Notes: a model not told the origin generated them from the sequence alone. A stretch of DNA of 64,000 nucleotides from Amborella trichopoda (GCF_000471905.2 NW_006499913.1:4280351-4344350), one strand, 5' to 3'. Numbered from the stretch's first letter, positions 1-12,710 are shown. Program-made: numbers and translations.

Positions 1-734
1 AAATAAACAGTGATTGAGAGATAATCTGTCTAATGAGAAGCTTTGTAGACGAAGGAAAACATGTTTCTAAAACCCTAATGAACAATCACAAAGAGAAACT
101 CCTTAACCAGTCTGTGCACGTGCGAGAGAGAGGCCATGTGGGACTTTAATTGAGAGATAACCTGTCTCATGGGAGAGAACATGTGAGACTTGATTGAGAG
201 AGGGAGAGAGCTTTTGTAAGTGCGAGTGAGAATGGGAAGGCTGGCAAGAGGGCGCGATGAGGGAAGCACAAATTATTTTAAGCAAAAAAAATTTGAGTTG
301 AGCTCAAAAATTTTAGCTCACCGTTTTGGGGGTTTTTCGGTCTAACGCAAGATTTTTTATTTTTATTTTTTTGGATGAGAAACAAAATCTTACAGGATTA
401 TGACCTAAACACAATATCAGATGATCTCAGTTCCGAAGTTTACCTACATACATGGGTGTATAGTATACATTTTGTAAGCGTTAGAATTTCATTTAGTCCA
501 TAAATTCAAAAAAAAAAATGTTGCTAAAACTTTGTGATCTTTTTGTAATTTTGTGTCAACTTAATGGCCAAAATTGGACCCAAAGAATAATACGATGATT
601 CTAATCTTTCTTCGTTGGCTCATTGTCCCCAAGTAGGGCTAAACACAACCAAAGTGGGGCATTTTCGGATTTTGGGCATTGATTTTATGACAAAGATGAT
701 TGAAAAAGGTTTTGAGGTTCAAAAAGGTCGTTCT
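1..734. other. Intergenic, no gene seen
   Basis: AT-rich with a GAGAGATAA...CTGTCT motif recurring three times in 1-200. No supported gene. Confidence 0.6.
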
Positions 735-1125
735 CGAAAATGTTTATGCAAGGTTGCAACCTCAAAATGTAGAATAAAAGTGCAATTCAAAAATCCATCG
801 GAAAATGTTGTTTTGATGTTGGTAAACCCTTTAATTGATCATCTCAATATCAAGATGTATGAATGTGAAAAAACAGTAAGGATTTCGACTTTTAAAAATA
901 GTGTATATTGTGATACATTATCTAGACCATCCATTTTCAAGATTTTTACGTGTTTATGGATCTACTTGATTTGACCCATTTTTTGATATTAAAATTTTAT
1001 AATTAGAGATGAAAATGAAATCACAATCCATCCTAAGAATTTTTGACACCAAATATCTTATGATAAAATTTAGAGATGCGCTTTACTTTTGATTATTTAA
1101 GGTTGCAACCTTATGCAAACCACAC
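735..1125 (-). mobile_element. MITE family A, minus copy
   Basis: Reverse-oriented member of the family described at 1490-1896. Starts GAAAATGTTTATGCAAGGTT and ends CCTTATGCAAACCACAC; includes the core GATCATCTCAATATCAAGATG. Confidence 0.7.
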
Positions 1126-1130
1126 AAAAA

Positions 1131-1340
1131 ATCGTCAAATTGTTCATCTCAACATCAAGATGCATGGACATGAAAAAAAATAGATTTCAACTATTGGGAA
1201 TAGTTCATTGCAAGATTATCAAGTGTGTATAGATCGGCTCGATCTACACTGTTTTTTAATTTTAAAATTTTATAATTAAATATAAAAATAAAATTTCAGG
1301 CCATCACAAAATTTTATGGTATTAAAACAACATCTTTCAA
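1131..1340 (-). mobile_element. MITE family A, fragment
   Basis: Adjacent to the previous copy; repeats the core (CATCTCAACATCAAGATGCAT, ATTTTATAATTAAATATAAA) but lacks the terminal repeats. Confidence 0.5.
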
Positions 1341-1489
1341 CCTTTTTTTTAATCTACTTCTCATTCACCCCCGCTTTTTAAACGAGGATAGGCCCACTCC
1401 CACGCCCACCCCATGAGATGGGGAAATGGTTCACTAGGTTCACTATGTGACACGGCACTCACCTCCCTTGTTCTTTTATGGGTGTGGTT

Positions 1490-1730
1490 TCTATGAGGTG
1501 ACAACCTTAAACAATCCAATTAAGACGCACCTCTAATTTTTATCGTAACATGTAATTTTGGTGTAAAAAAATTATTAAAATTATTGTAAAATCTATTTTC
1601 ATATCTAATTATAAAATTTTAAACTCCAAAAATGGTTAAAATCAAGAAGACGTATAAACATATGAAAATCTTGAAAATGGACAGTCAAGATAATGTGATG
1701 CAAGATACACTTTTCTTTAGGACTCAAAAT

Positions 1731-1770
<40 letters not shown>

Positions 1771-1896
1771 ATACATATTGTTGTCGAGAGGATCGATTAG
1801 AGGGTTTTTCAGCATTAAAACAACCTTTTTCGATGGATTTTTGTGGTGCATCCGTAATTCTACATTTAAGGTTGCAACCTTATATAAACTTTTTCC
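1490..1896 (+). mobile_element. MITE family A, well-preserved copy
   Basis: About 407 bp. Left end GGGTGTGGTTTCTATGAGG then a GTGACAACCTTAAAC block; right end TAAGGTTGCAACCTTATATA then AACTTTTTCC. The ends are inverted repeats of each other. Core blocks: CATATGAAAATCTTGAAAAT, GGACAGTCAAGATAATGTG, TTGTCGAGAGGATCGATTAG. A TA microsatellite (1734-1768) has expanded inside. Superfamily undecided (hAT- or MULE-type; flanks in other copies suggest an 8-9 bp duplication). Confidence 0.75.
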
Positions 1897-3177
1897 TTCT
1901 ATAGGTGCTCATCTCCAACACTCTATCTCAAATCCCCATTGCGGGATATTATTTTGCGCCCTCATATTTGCTTTATAATGCTAAGACATGACAATAGAAA
2001 CTCCTCTATTCCATAATTTTCCTCTTTTCTAAACTAGAAACTCTCTATCGTCATTTTATTTTTTTTAATATCGTCACATTTTAGTACACAAATAAAAGAA
2101 CATACAACACTCATCATCCAAATTTGTGTTTTATTAGGTTGGCCTTCATTTAACACATAAAATCTCTTCTTCTTTTTTAAAAAAAAAAAAAAAAACTCTC
2201 ATGGATACTTTCTTTTTATAATAATTTTTTTCTTGTCCTTTGCGTACATTATTTATTGTCATTGATTTTGTGAGGCGGTGAACTATAATAGTCGAAACCC
2301 AAATTAATTAAAATGATATTAAATTTGTAAGTGTTGAGGGAACAAAAAGGTCAATTACTTCGATTGGTAAATAACATACTTAGGGAGGTTTTCTATATTG
2401 ATAACTTGGGATCCATTTTAAAATTATGTATGTATTTCCATAAAGTAGAGGACTTTGATTAAAATATTTCTTAAAAATCCACAAAAAACATGGTTTCCCT
2501 CGTTTCTTCACTTAAAATTACAAAACGAGTATCTGAATTTTTTTAAAAAAATATTGTGTCAAAATTAGTATAAAAAATTGGCATGAAAATTAACATCAAC
2601 AGACACACATAAGAAACGGTGTCTCGATATTTGCGTATTTTTGCCAAATATTAAAAGTCTATAATGCACTACCCTATTTCTTTTAGAAACTCAATAAATA
2701 ATATTTGTAATTATTTTTAATACCTTTTGAAATTTGATGTTGTTTCAAAAAAATGTCAAAAAAAGAAGAACAAAAACTTTAAAATAGCGAAAGCATGTGT
2801 CGTGAGAAGCAGAAATGAAGTGTCATCGCTTTTTCTCTTAGTGCCATTTTGGTTTAATAAAAACATGATGGCTCATTGTGAGGGTCATTAGCTTTTTCTT
2901 TCTCTATTAAATCAAAAGATCCAAACCTATTGTACAATCTCTTTTTTTCACTATAAATTTTTGTGTTAGAAAGATCCTTTTTACTATAATGGAATCTTAT
3001 TTTAACCATAAAATGAATCTAAGGGATAACAAACACTCGGGCATGAGACATATTCTCAATATTTATGTATTTTAGTAAAATAAAGAAAAATTATAACACA
3101 ATATCACTATATTATTTTGAAACAACCTAAACAACTAGATTTTTAAGAAAAAACTAGTAATTTTGGAAAAAAATTAA
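1897..3177. other. Intergenic, no gene seen
   Basis: AT-rich with A and T homopolymers (about 2177-2195). No element ends recognised. Confidence 0.6.
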
Positions 3178-3877
3178 TGTTGGATTTTGTCGATCCGACC
3201 GATTCTCCAATTCGAGTCGCAGATCCAACATTCCGGCACAGTTTTAGAGTGGCCGATCTGGGTCAGTGATCTATTTATTTTAAAGACTAGATACATGCTT
3301 TCTTTGCCATCCACAAAACAAGAAGATAAACTTTGTGAACGTTGTTGAACAACAATATCACACATAGTTAGCCATTAAAGTTAATTTGACAAAATACTAA
3401 GAAAAATCTCATTATACAAAAAGTAAATGGGCATAAAAAGTGGATTATGTTATGGTGCCACACTATAGAACATTTTATAATTGTACTCAACAAATTTTGA
3501 ACACTTAGGTACCAGTGTTTAATACATAGAGCATTTTTTAGTAAGGGAATTTTTTGTCATTGAGAGGGGTGTGACATCACTCACATGGAGCACACTAGTG
3601 GCATTTAATTCTTTATATAAGTGATGTCACACTCATGTTGATGATATTACACTCCTCCTAATGACCAAAATTATGTTTGCTAAAAAAAATATTATATTAC
3701 AAACAATAGTATATAAGTGTCTAAAATTTGTTGAGTATAACTATAAAATGCTCTATAGTGTGAGCACCATAATATAACCCATTAGAAAAACTAAGGTTTA
3801 AAAAAATAGATCGGTGACCCGGATCGTCCTCACTCATACCTGTATCGGATCAAGGAAATCGGCCGAATCAACAAGTT
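3178..3877. mobile_element. TIR element with a nested MITE
   Basis: About 100-bp imperfect inverted arms: left has TTGTCGATCCGACCGATTCT ... GATCTGGGTCAGTGATC; the right arm reverse-complemented has GATTCGGCCGATTTCC ... GATCCGGGTCACCGATC. The MITE at 3441-3781 sits between them. No target duplication found. Confidence 0.5.
3441..3781. mobile_element. Foldback MITE
   Basis: About 340 bp with ~70-bp inverted arms. Left arm: TGGATTATGTTATGGTGCC ... TGTACTCAACAAATTTTGA. Right arm: CTAAAATTTGTTGAGTATAA ... GTGAGCACCATAATATAACC. Confidence 0.7.
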
Positions 3878-6029
3878 TTGTCCCTTTAAAAAAAAAAAAA
3901 ATCACTATAAATCTCTAAAAATAATGTCATTTTAGTTTTTAAATGAAATTAAGAGTGATGCATTATCTACTTTAACTACTTTGTAAAAATAGGTAAATAC
4001 TAAGACCTTTTTTTGTTTGGATGTCAGTTGACTATTCATACTACAGGAAAAAAAAGAGCTTATAATAATCAAGGATTAAAATAGAAAGTCAAATATAGCA
4101 TACAGCAACAAAAAACAATCTAATACCAAAATAAAAGGCAATTTGGTTCTTGCCCGTTATCGCCCCGATGCATCTCATCAAACTCTCTCGACAATTCATT
4201 GAGTCAATTTATGTACGCCTCAAAATCCTCGATGCTGACCTAACTATACCCAGTCAAGAATAACTTCAAATAACAATAAATGAAGTGAGCAAATCATGAA
4301 CGTATATTTTATGGCATTAAAAAATTTATCAATAAAATTGAAAAATACAAGCTTTTTTGCATGATAATTATACATTCATGACATAGAATTGATTATAGTT
4401 ACAAAAAAATAGAAAAAAATGTATTATTACAATGAGAGAAACAATAACATATACATTCAAAATCCCTAATTTTATTCAGCAAAATATTTTATTTATAATT
4501 TATGTATCAAGAACATACATACATTTTATGTATCAAAAAAAGTTTAATTGTGTATCAAGATTCAAGAACATACATTTTAGTACATTAAACAAATTGATGA
4601 TAAAATAAAAAAGACAAGTTTTTTGACATGAACATTATAAATTCATAACATAGCATTGAATCTAATTACAAGAAAATCAAAAAAATATACTGTATTTTTA
4701 TATTGTGCGTATCAATAAGAATTAGTTGTCAAAATTCCTAATTTAAATCAACAAATTAATTTAAACGTATTTTACTCAAAAACCCCAAATTGGATTTCAA
4801 ACCACTGAGCATTTCCAAAAAAAAATTAATATAAAAAACAAAATGAAAATTCATGATACTGGTAGATCTGAGAATTGAGAATATCATAATCAAAATACTT
4901 GCCTGAATTGGATCCTGAATCGAGTTATAATGACTGAAAATCAAGGTTTTCGAATTTGTATCAAGAATATGATTTCTTCAAGAATCGGCAACCAAACCTT
5001 TCTTAATCACACGAATAAGCATCACTATCATATGAAGATCACCATTATCTTCAAAACTCGTCTTATTTCATTCAAAATTGTGCCAAAAATCTATTGAAAT
5101 CAACAGATTGGAGGAAAAACTCTAACCCATGAACTATTCTTCACAAAAGGGTACCAGAAAATTGATATTTTGAAAAATCAAGCAATGCTTAATCATGCAA
5201 AAAGGCTACAACATTTGGTCAAGAACATGATGAAGAACAAAACCCCTCTGTTATCAACAAAAAAATTAGTCCAAAATCAATTGTGATCACAAGAATTGCA
5301 CAACTGTTTTTAGAAAAAACCTTCTTGGAATTCTAAAATTGCGCAACTATTGTTGTTAAATCACGAAAAAAGGCTACAACATCTGGTCAAGAGCACGATG
5401 AAGGACAAATCAAAAAATTAGTCCAAAATCAACTGTAATCGTAAGAATGGGGGATTTTTTTTTTTTTTTTTATCATCAGTTTTTTGAAAAAACGTACCCG
5501 AAATGGATTTTGTGATTTCCAAAAGGCGAAAGATTCATTTATAGTGAAATAAAAGGCTGCAAAATGATCAATAATTCACTATTAGAGCCATCAAATGACA
5601 ATTACCCATGATTATTTTTTTGCTTTCACTGTTCATGTGGGTGGAATCCTTCGGCGTAGCATGACATCATCCCACCAATTCTACACACACCGAGCCCCTT
5701 TTTTTGGGTACATGGAAGCCCCACAAAAAGAAATTCAAGAACCAAACAATATAAACCATAAAAACTTAACGAGCACAAATCAAAATGAAAATGAACCAAA
5801 CTAACTTTTGACTTGGTAGACACCCCCCACCTAGAAATTTTAGCTAATAGAATTCCAAAAATTTCAATTCTGAGTTTTAAAAACCACACTAAGCCTAGTG
5901 AGCTGTAGTGGACCTAGACCCCTTAGTTTTTGTCTCAAGAACACACGAAACCTAGCCCGAGCTAACATGAAGGAGCCTTCGTGGGTCACGTGTGGGCCGT
6001 TCGACTCGTGGCAGGCTATGCAAGCCGCC
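3878..6029. other. Intergenic, no gene seen
   Basis: AT-rich; repeated TATCAAGAACATACAT (4505-4580) and a duplicated CTACAACATYTGGTCAAGA segment (5200-5230, 5370-5400) suggest old repeats. No supported ORF. Confidence 0.5.
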
Positions 6030-6660
6030 ACATGTTGTGCACGCCCAAATGCTGTCAAAGAACCTTGTAGAAGCCTTGAATGGATCTGATGATGCATTTT
6101 GGATCAAATTGATGATTTTACCCCTCTCCTAGTTATATTGTGACTCCAATTTTTGATCCACCAATTTCAAACTTGTCCCTAAAACCTATATAAATCCATC
6201 TTGAAAAATCTAGAAAATCACTTAGAAAAAGTCTAAAAAATTCAAAAAATTAGAAAATATCTTAGAAATTTATTAAAAAATCCCCAGAAAGGTAGAAAAC
6301 ATCTTAGAAACTCCTAAAAAATTCGAAAAAATCCAAAAAACAATCCCTGATCTAGAGAAATAGCAGAAACACAGGCCCATGGGCCCAAAGGTGGTCAGAG
6401 TCCCTTCCAAAAGCCACCTGGATGGATCTAATGATGCCTTTTGCATTGGGATAAGCTTAAAAATTGATAATTTTACCTGTGTCCTAATTAGATTGGGATT
6501 CCAGTTTTAGTTTCACAAATTCCAAACTCCTCTCTAGGCCAAACTTATATAAACCCATATTGAAAATCCAGAAAATCATTTAGAAAAATCCTATAAAATC
6601 TAGAAAATTAGGAACTATCCTAAAAACTCTTAGAAAATTGGAAAACATCTCAGAAAAATC
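6030..6660. repeat. Diverged direct duplication (LTR-like text)
   Basis: Two related blocks, about 6070-6330 and 6420-6680, share TGGATCTRATGATGC, GATAATTTTACC-like text, TATATAAAYCCAT and AGAAAATCAYTTAGAAAAA in order. The TATATAAA boxes and layout recall retrotransposon LTR promoters, but no TG...CA borders or internal domains were found. Confidence 0.4.
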
Positions 6661-7328
6661 CAAAAAAATAGTAGAAATTTGTGAAAAATCTTAGGAGCCC
6701 TAAAACAAACCTTGGAAAACCTCTGCAAACTTGTAAAAACATTTAACGAATCCTTAGATCCAATAACTCTAAAGCCTTCCAAATTAGAACCCAAATTTAG
6801 AGTATTCTAACCAGATTTGCTGCAATTTCCAACAAAAAGAAATTATTCTATCAAATGTGAAGGTGGCAAACAACAGCTTAATCCAAACCCAAAACTTAAA
6901 ATTTTTGGGGTCTAAGATAAGCTTTATATTAATTTCTATTTTAATTCATTATTTTTTTATTTTCAGATTACTTCCATAATTTAGGAATTTAGTTTAAAAA
7001 ATTTTAGCTTTTTAAAAATCTAGTTGAGGTGAATTTACAGCTGGCGCTCCCAATTAGAAAATGTTTGATATGTCAGAATTGTATCAATTTCAGATCTATA
7101 ATTTGAGTTGTCCCACTTCTCTATCGATTTATAAAATTTTAACTTCATGAATTTGAGTCAAACTCGCATCAAAGATCGGCACAGATTTGCACATAAATAG
7201 ATAAGAACTTGCATTTAACCAAGAAAACAAAGATCCCATAAATCAAAGGAAAATGAGAGTAAAAGAGGAAAAGAAGACAAAGAATAATATGAGATTTACA
7301 AGAAGAATGTACTTCACTAAGAGCTTTA
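6661..7328. other. Intergenic, no gene seen
   Basis: AT-rich; ACAGCTGGCGCTCCCAATTA at about 7037 looks like the sequence next to an LTR but no partner was identified. Confidence 0.4.
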
Positions 7329-7499
7329 GGGTCTGTTTGGATAGGAGGAAATTAGGAATCTTAGATATTTCAAATCCAGAGAAATCTATGGATTTTCAAT
7401 ATTAAGGATTTTTGTCATCGATTCCTCAAATCTCTTGTTTGGATAAACTATATAAAATTCATGGATTCCTTGCAATCACTTCTATGTCCATTGTTTGGT

Positions 7500-9105
7500 A
7501 ATAAAACTTGATACAATTTATCTCTCTAAAAAATTTATATACTTTCTCTCTCTTAAATTCCAAAATTGGGATAGTGTATCTATAAAAATTTTGAAATAGT
7601 TTATCTCTCTAAAATTTGATGTATATTGTCTCTCTAAAATGTAATATACTTTCTATCAAAATTTGAAATTTGAAATTGTCTATCTGATTTTTTTTTAGAT
7701 AATTTCTCTCTCTAAAATTTTTAGGTGCTTTACTCTCTCTAAAATTTTAATATAGTTTCTCTTTTTGAAATTTTAATATACTCTCTATCTAAAACTTAAA
7801 ACTTGAAATAGTTCCCCTCTTTAATAATTTTGAGATAGTTTCTCTCTCTAAAATATAATATAGTTTTTCTCTCAGAATTTAAGATACATTATCATTGTAA
7901 AAGCTAAAATTTGAGATAATTTCTCTCTAAATTTTTTGCAATAGTTTTTTTTTTCTAAAATTTCTTACGTACTTTCTCTCTCTAAAATTTGATATAGTCA
8001 GTCTCTTAAATTTTAAGATGCTTTATCTCTCTAAAACTTCAAGTTTGAGATAGTTTATTTCTCTAAAATTTTAAAATAGTTTCTCTATTTAAAATTTGAT
8101 ATAGTGTCTCTCTAAACTTTGATATACTTTCGCTCTCTAAAGTTTAAAATTTGAGATACTTTCTCTATCTAAAACTTAAATTTTGAGATAGTTTCTCTCT
8201 CTAAAAAGTTTATGTACTTTCTCTATTTAAAATTTGATATAGTTTATCTATCAAAATTTTAATGCATTTTTTCTCTCTAAAAAATAAATTTTGCGATAGT
8301 TTCTCTCTCCATAAAATTGGACATAGCTTTTCTCTCTAAAAATTTTTAGGTAGTTTATCTTTCTAAAAATTTTTAAAATTTCTATTTCTAAAATTTTAAT
8401 ATATTTTAACTTTCTAAAATTCAAAAATCGAGATAGTTTCTCTCTAAAACTCAAAATTTGAGATAATTTATCTCTCTACAAAACGAGATATTTCTCTCTC
8501 TAAAGTTTTTTTGGCTGTTTCTCTTTCTAAAATTTGTAATAGTTTTTCTCTAAAAGTTTAAGAATACTTTCTCTCTCTAAAATTTTAAGAATACTTTATC
8601 TCTCTAAAACTTAAGATTTGGTATAGTTTCTCTGTCTAAAACTTTTTGAGATAGTTTATATTTCTAAAACATTTATGGTACTCTCTAAAATTTGATATAG
8701 TTTCTCTCTCTAAAAATTAAAATATATGATTTGTTTCTTTCTCTAAACTTTTGAAATAGTTTCTCTCCCTAATAATTGAGATAATTTCTCTCACCACAAA
8801 TCTACATGTACCTTCTCTCTCTAGACTATGATAGTTTCTCTCTAAAAATTAAAATTTGATATATTTATCTCTCTAAAATTTTAACATACTTTCTCTCTCT
8901 AAAACTTAAAATTTGATATAGTTTATCTCTCTAAAATTTTAAGATAGTTCATCTCTCTAAAAAAACTGGTACTTTCTCTCTCTAAAATTTTAACATACTT
9001 TATCTCTCTAAAAGCTAAAATTTGAGATAGTTTTTCTCTCTAAAAATTTTTAGATAGTTTATCTCTTTCAAAAATTTAAGTACTCTATCTCTCTAAAATT
9101 TTCAT
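7500..9105. repeat. Degenerate CTCTCTAAAATTT minisatellite
   Basis: About 1.6 kb built from roughly 25-40 bp units of the pattern TTTCTCTCTCTAAAATTT followed by a short variable part such as GATATAG. Strong strand asymmetry: pyrimidine-rich CTCTCT alternates with AAAATTT. Confidence 0.85.
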
Positions 9106-9327
9106 ACCTACCAAATGATCGTTATGTTTCGGGTCGAAGGAGCCAATGAGTAAAATCCATGGGCACTGGACATGCAAAAAAAAAGCAAATTTTGGTGTGG
9201 AAATGAAATAGTGAAAAAGTAGGTCTTATTTCCATGATTTTAATTTTCTTGATTTTAAGTATCTTGGTCATTAAACAATCCAAATGGTAGATTTTGACAA
9301 TATCTAAGATATTAGAAATCCACGAGC

Positions 9328-9867
9328 AATGATATAATGCAACGGTTGTATCATAGTATAATGTAACGACACTTCTAGAAAATTATGTTTGTAGTATTTA
9401 TATGATCCCAAAATTTGCACACACACTTTGTTCATCTCAATAATCAATCCCCAAAAGAAAAAAAATTCAATTTGAACCCTAAATATCGTCAAAGTGAGTC
9501 CCCTCCAAAAATGAATCTAGATCATTCATTTTGTGAATTTCAAGATCTTAGCCTTTCTAAACTCAAAATCATTTTTTTATTTTTTAACATTGTTCGTCTA
9601 ATGATAATAAATCCATCCAAAAAATTTGAAAATGAACAAATCATTCTAAGGCTTAGATATAAGCATCTCACCAAAATGAACAGCTTATGTTAATTGGGCT
9701 AAAAAAATACTTTCTAGATTGTGTTTTCAATTTTTTATTTTCTTGTAATTGTTCATTAGAATGAAAATAGTGTATATTTCAAATTTTGAATCAAACAGAT
9801 GGCCATAAGATGGTTTCTTAAGGTTGTTGCATTATATTACTATACAACTGTTGCATGAAATCATTAC
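9328..9867. mobile_element. MITE nested in the right arm of the Harbinger-like element
   Basis: About 540 bp with ~40-bp inverted ends: AATGATATAATGCAACGG on the left; the right end reverse-complemented reads AATGATTTCATGCAACAG. It splits the host element's inverted arm. Confidence 0.6.
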
Positions 9868-9910
9868 CCGGAATCCATACCCTTAAAATCCATGTACCCA
9901 AAACAGGGCC

Positions 9911-10624
9911 TCACATTATTGGAGAAAAGAGAGAAAAAAAAAAAAAACTCCAAACCCTAAACCTTAAAAACATATATTTGATGATGGCATGAAATCTCCA
10001 AGCTTCTGAAATCCGTAATTGATGATTGGTAGTGTTTAGTATGAAATCCCTAATTTCTTAATAATGACTGCTTTGGGTTTGAAATCTTTAATTTCTTGAT
10101 GATGGCTATGTTGGTATAAAATCCCTAATTTCTTGAAGATGGCTGCATACAAGGGAGAAGAACAACTCGAGCTCGCAGCGGAGTTTTGTGGGGGAGTTTT
10201 TCGTGAGGGTATTTTTAAAGAGAGAGAAAGGGAAGGGGGAGAGAGCTAAGAGCCAATGGAGTTTTAGAGAGAGAAATAAAAGAGGACAAGGGGGGGAGAG
10301 ATAGTAGCAGAGGTAAGAGTTAAGAGAAGGGAGGTTCGATTTGAGGGACCATATTTCAGATTAAATTTGTATTTTATTTTAAATTATACATATAGAGATA
10401 GGAGAAAAAAAAAAAGAAGAGACTATATACTCTAAAACTACTTGTTTTTAGTACAATAATGATGAAATTGCTTTTAACCGTTGGGTCTGAAATCTATTAG
10501 ATGAAAATCATTCACAATATTTGATAAATTTTATTTTGGGCTTTGTGTCTAAACAACACACTACGACCACCCGATTTTAAATCTCACTCAATAATAATTG
10601 TGATTTCTTTATATAAAAAATAGA
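9911..10624. other. Intergenic, no gene seen
   Basis: Contains a threefold GAAATCCCTAATTTCTTGA-like motif (10000-10140) and GA-rich text (10220-10330). No gene. Confidence 0.5.
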
Positions 10625-11411
10625 GAAAAATACAAATAACCCCAATAATAGACTTCTTATGCAACTTACCCCCAACCAAAGTTTTTTTTTTTTTTTGCAC
10701 TTTTTACTCCAAAATATAATTTTCTAATAAATACCTCCGACCAAAAAATAAAATAAAAGAAAGACTAAACTACTATTTTTTCACTTTTACCCATGCTTCT
10801 CTCTCCTCTAAGCAAAAGTGTGGTTCGAAATATAAACATGGCAATCTGGCACTATTCTTTCTGGATGAAAATGTGGTTTAGCACCTTTTTTCCCGGACAA
10901 AATGCGGTCTGGCATATCCCTTTGGCGGTTCAGCACTTCTATTCCTAAACAAATATGTGGTCCGACAGATCTATATGGCGGTCCGGCATATCTATATGGC
11001 GGTTCGACACTTTCATATATGCGGTCCGATAGATCTATATATGCAGTCCAACAAATCTATATATGCGGTCCGATAGATCTATATATGCAGTCCAACAGAT
11101 CTATATATGCGGTCCAGTAGATCTATATGCGGTTTGACAGAAAATGAAGGCGGTCCCAACACTTATTTTAGTTTAATGGGGTTCTGCAAGGTACATGGCC
11201 ATCCTGCAGCCCATGTACCTTTTGGTACTGTGCGTAAATCCACGTGAATAGCTCGCTAAAATTAATTTTTTATGTATGAAAAAAATATTTTCGTCAAAAA
11301 AAAATTTTAATATAGGAAAAATATATTATGAGGTAAAAAGTCGGGATATTTATTTGGTAAGGATAAGTTGAATAGGAAGTTCATTATGGAGGGTTTTGTA
11401 GTTTTTTTAAA
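10625..11411. mobile_element. Long-TIR element with internal 22-bp tandem repeats
   Basis: Left arm AAATACAAATAACCCCAATA ... ACTTCTTATGCAACTTACCC ... CACTTTTTACTCC; the right arm reverse-complemented reads AAACTACAAAACCCTCCATA ... ACTTCCTATTCAACTTATCC ... GACTTTTTACCTC. Arms about 100 bp, imperfect. Superfamily not settled (MULE-like by arm length). Confidence 0.55.
10950..11140 (+). repeat. 22-bp tandem repeat
   Basis: Eight or so units of GCGGTCCGATAGATCTATAT plus AT, with regular alternation between GCGGTCCGATAG and GCAGTCCAACAG forms. Earlier units are 21 bp. Confidence 0.85.
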
Positions 11412-11849
11412 AATATAAATGATAAAAAATAATAATAATTGCGGGTATGAGAGAATGTTATATGGAGAGCGATAACGTACTTGTCGCTTTTAAGACCACT
11501 TTATCTTTTGACATGGTACGGTGTCTTTACGCTACCGGATAAAGGATACAGATGCTAATAAGACCTTTTTGTGGGTCATTTTTGCTACAAGGGCAAGCTG
11601 TCTCCAGTCCCTACATGGTCCCCAAATAGAAAAGAACTAAGGGGAAACTGCCATCCCTAACGACGCCGACCTAGGGAACTGAAGGAAAACCACCCGATAA
11701 ACGCCTAATAGATCCATTTTCTTTCCCGAAAATTGATTTCATGGCGGTTTTCGGACCGGTCTCAAAACCGCCCATCAATGGTGACTTATGTCAGGTAAAG
11801 ATGGAGCAAGCAGAGTGGGGCTTTTCGGACTTTCCCATAATTTCATTTT

Positions 11850-12242
11850 GGGTGCGGTGTGGATAGAGCCTAAGTTCTACACAATCAAATTAGAGCTTCC
11901 CTTCAAATAGTATTGAGAAATGTGGTTTTAATCCTTGAAATTTTTGTGATAGCTTTAATATGTATTTTTATTTTTATTTACAAAATTTAAAACTTAAAAA
12001 ATAGTATAGATAGACTGATCTATAAAAACTTGAAAATCTTGAAAATTGACGGTTAAAAAATACATTACAAAATACATTATTTTCAAAACTTGAAATCCAT
12101 TTTTTTCTCATGTCCATGCATCTCAATGTCGAGATGATCAATTTGATGATATTTGGGCATCAAAACAACATCTTATAGTGAAATTTTTTATGTAAGCTCT
12201 TATTTTATTGTTTAGAGCCTCGACTCTATATGAATTTTCCCC
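11850..12242 (+). mobile_element. MITE family A, diverged copy
   Basis: Starts GGGTGCGGTGTGGATAGAGC and ends GCCTCGACTCTATATGAATT; shares GAAAATCTTGAAAATTGACGG and TCTCAATGTCGAGATGATCA with the family. Confidence 0.65.
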
Positions 12243-12305
12243 TTTTATTTAAGTCACACAATAAAAATATCTCATTTCCTTTTTATGAAACAATATTTTA
12301 AAGAG

Positions 12306-12503
12306 TAATGATCTTATGAGACCCTCCCACACCCATGTGTATAGAATCTCAAATGATCACCATTAAAATTGTCACATATCTCTAAAAAAGTTATCGCATA
12401 GGTGTGAAACTTGATTTTTCTAGAGATCTATGCCAAATTTAATGGTGATCCTTTGGGGATCTTACACACATAGGTGTGGGAGGTCTCACAAGGTCATTTC
12501 CCT
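12306..12503. mobile_element. Foldback MITE B, copy 1
   Basis: About 200 bp. Arms: AATGATCTTATGAGACCCTC ... ACACCCATGTGTATAGAATC; reverse complement of the right arm AATGACCTTGTGAGACCTCC ... ACACCTATGTGTGTAAGATC. Confidence 0.75.
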
Positions 12504-12531
12504 ATTTAAAAATAGATAAATGATCCTATAG

Positions 12532-12710
12532 GACCTTCCCCCACCCATGTGTGTAGGACCTCAAATGATCACCATTAATTTTGATACGGATATATAGAAA
12601 AGTCAAGTCTCACACTCATGTAATAACTTTTTTAGAGATCCATGCCAACTTTAATAGTGTTCATTTGGGGTCCTACATACATGGGTGAGGGAGGGTCCTA
12701 TAGGATCATT
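12532..12710. mobile_element. Foldback MITE B, copy 2
   Basis: About 180 bp, same family and orientation 28 bases after copy 1. Arms: AATGATCCTATAGGACCTTC and, reverse-complemented, AATGATCCTATAGGACCCTC. Confidence 0.75.

Larger units (their letters stand above)
7329..9910. mobile_element. Harbinger-like TIR element carrying a minisatellite
   Basis: Left end GGGTCTGTTTGGATAGG, right end (reverse-complemented) GGCCCTGTTTTGGGTA. Flanking trinucleotides TTA (7326-7328) and TCA (9911-9913) fit a 3-bp PIF/Harbinger duplication with one change. Inner arms also pair (AATCTTAGATATT on the left; AATATCTTAGATATT on the reverse complement of the right). Interior is the CT/AT array plus a nested MITE. 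No transposase. Confidence 0.55.

Noticed and set aside
615-974. 119-codon open frame
   Set aside because: It mostly lies within a reverse MITE family A copy; the same core elsewhere is not open.
5898-6097. Overlapping ORFs on both strands with Arg/Cys-rich peptides
   Set aside because: Short, no family resemblance, in repeat-like DNA.
10802-10840. GGTTCGAAA tRNA-like box
   Set aside because: Single motif without a cloverleaf.
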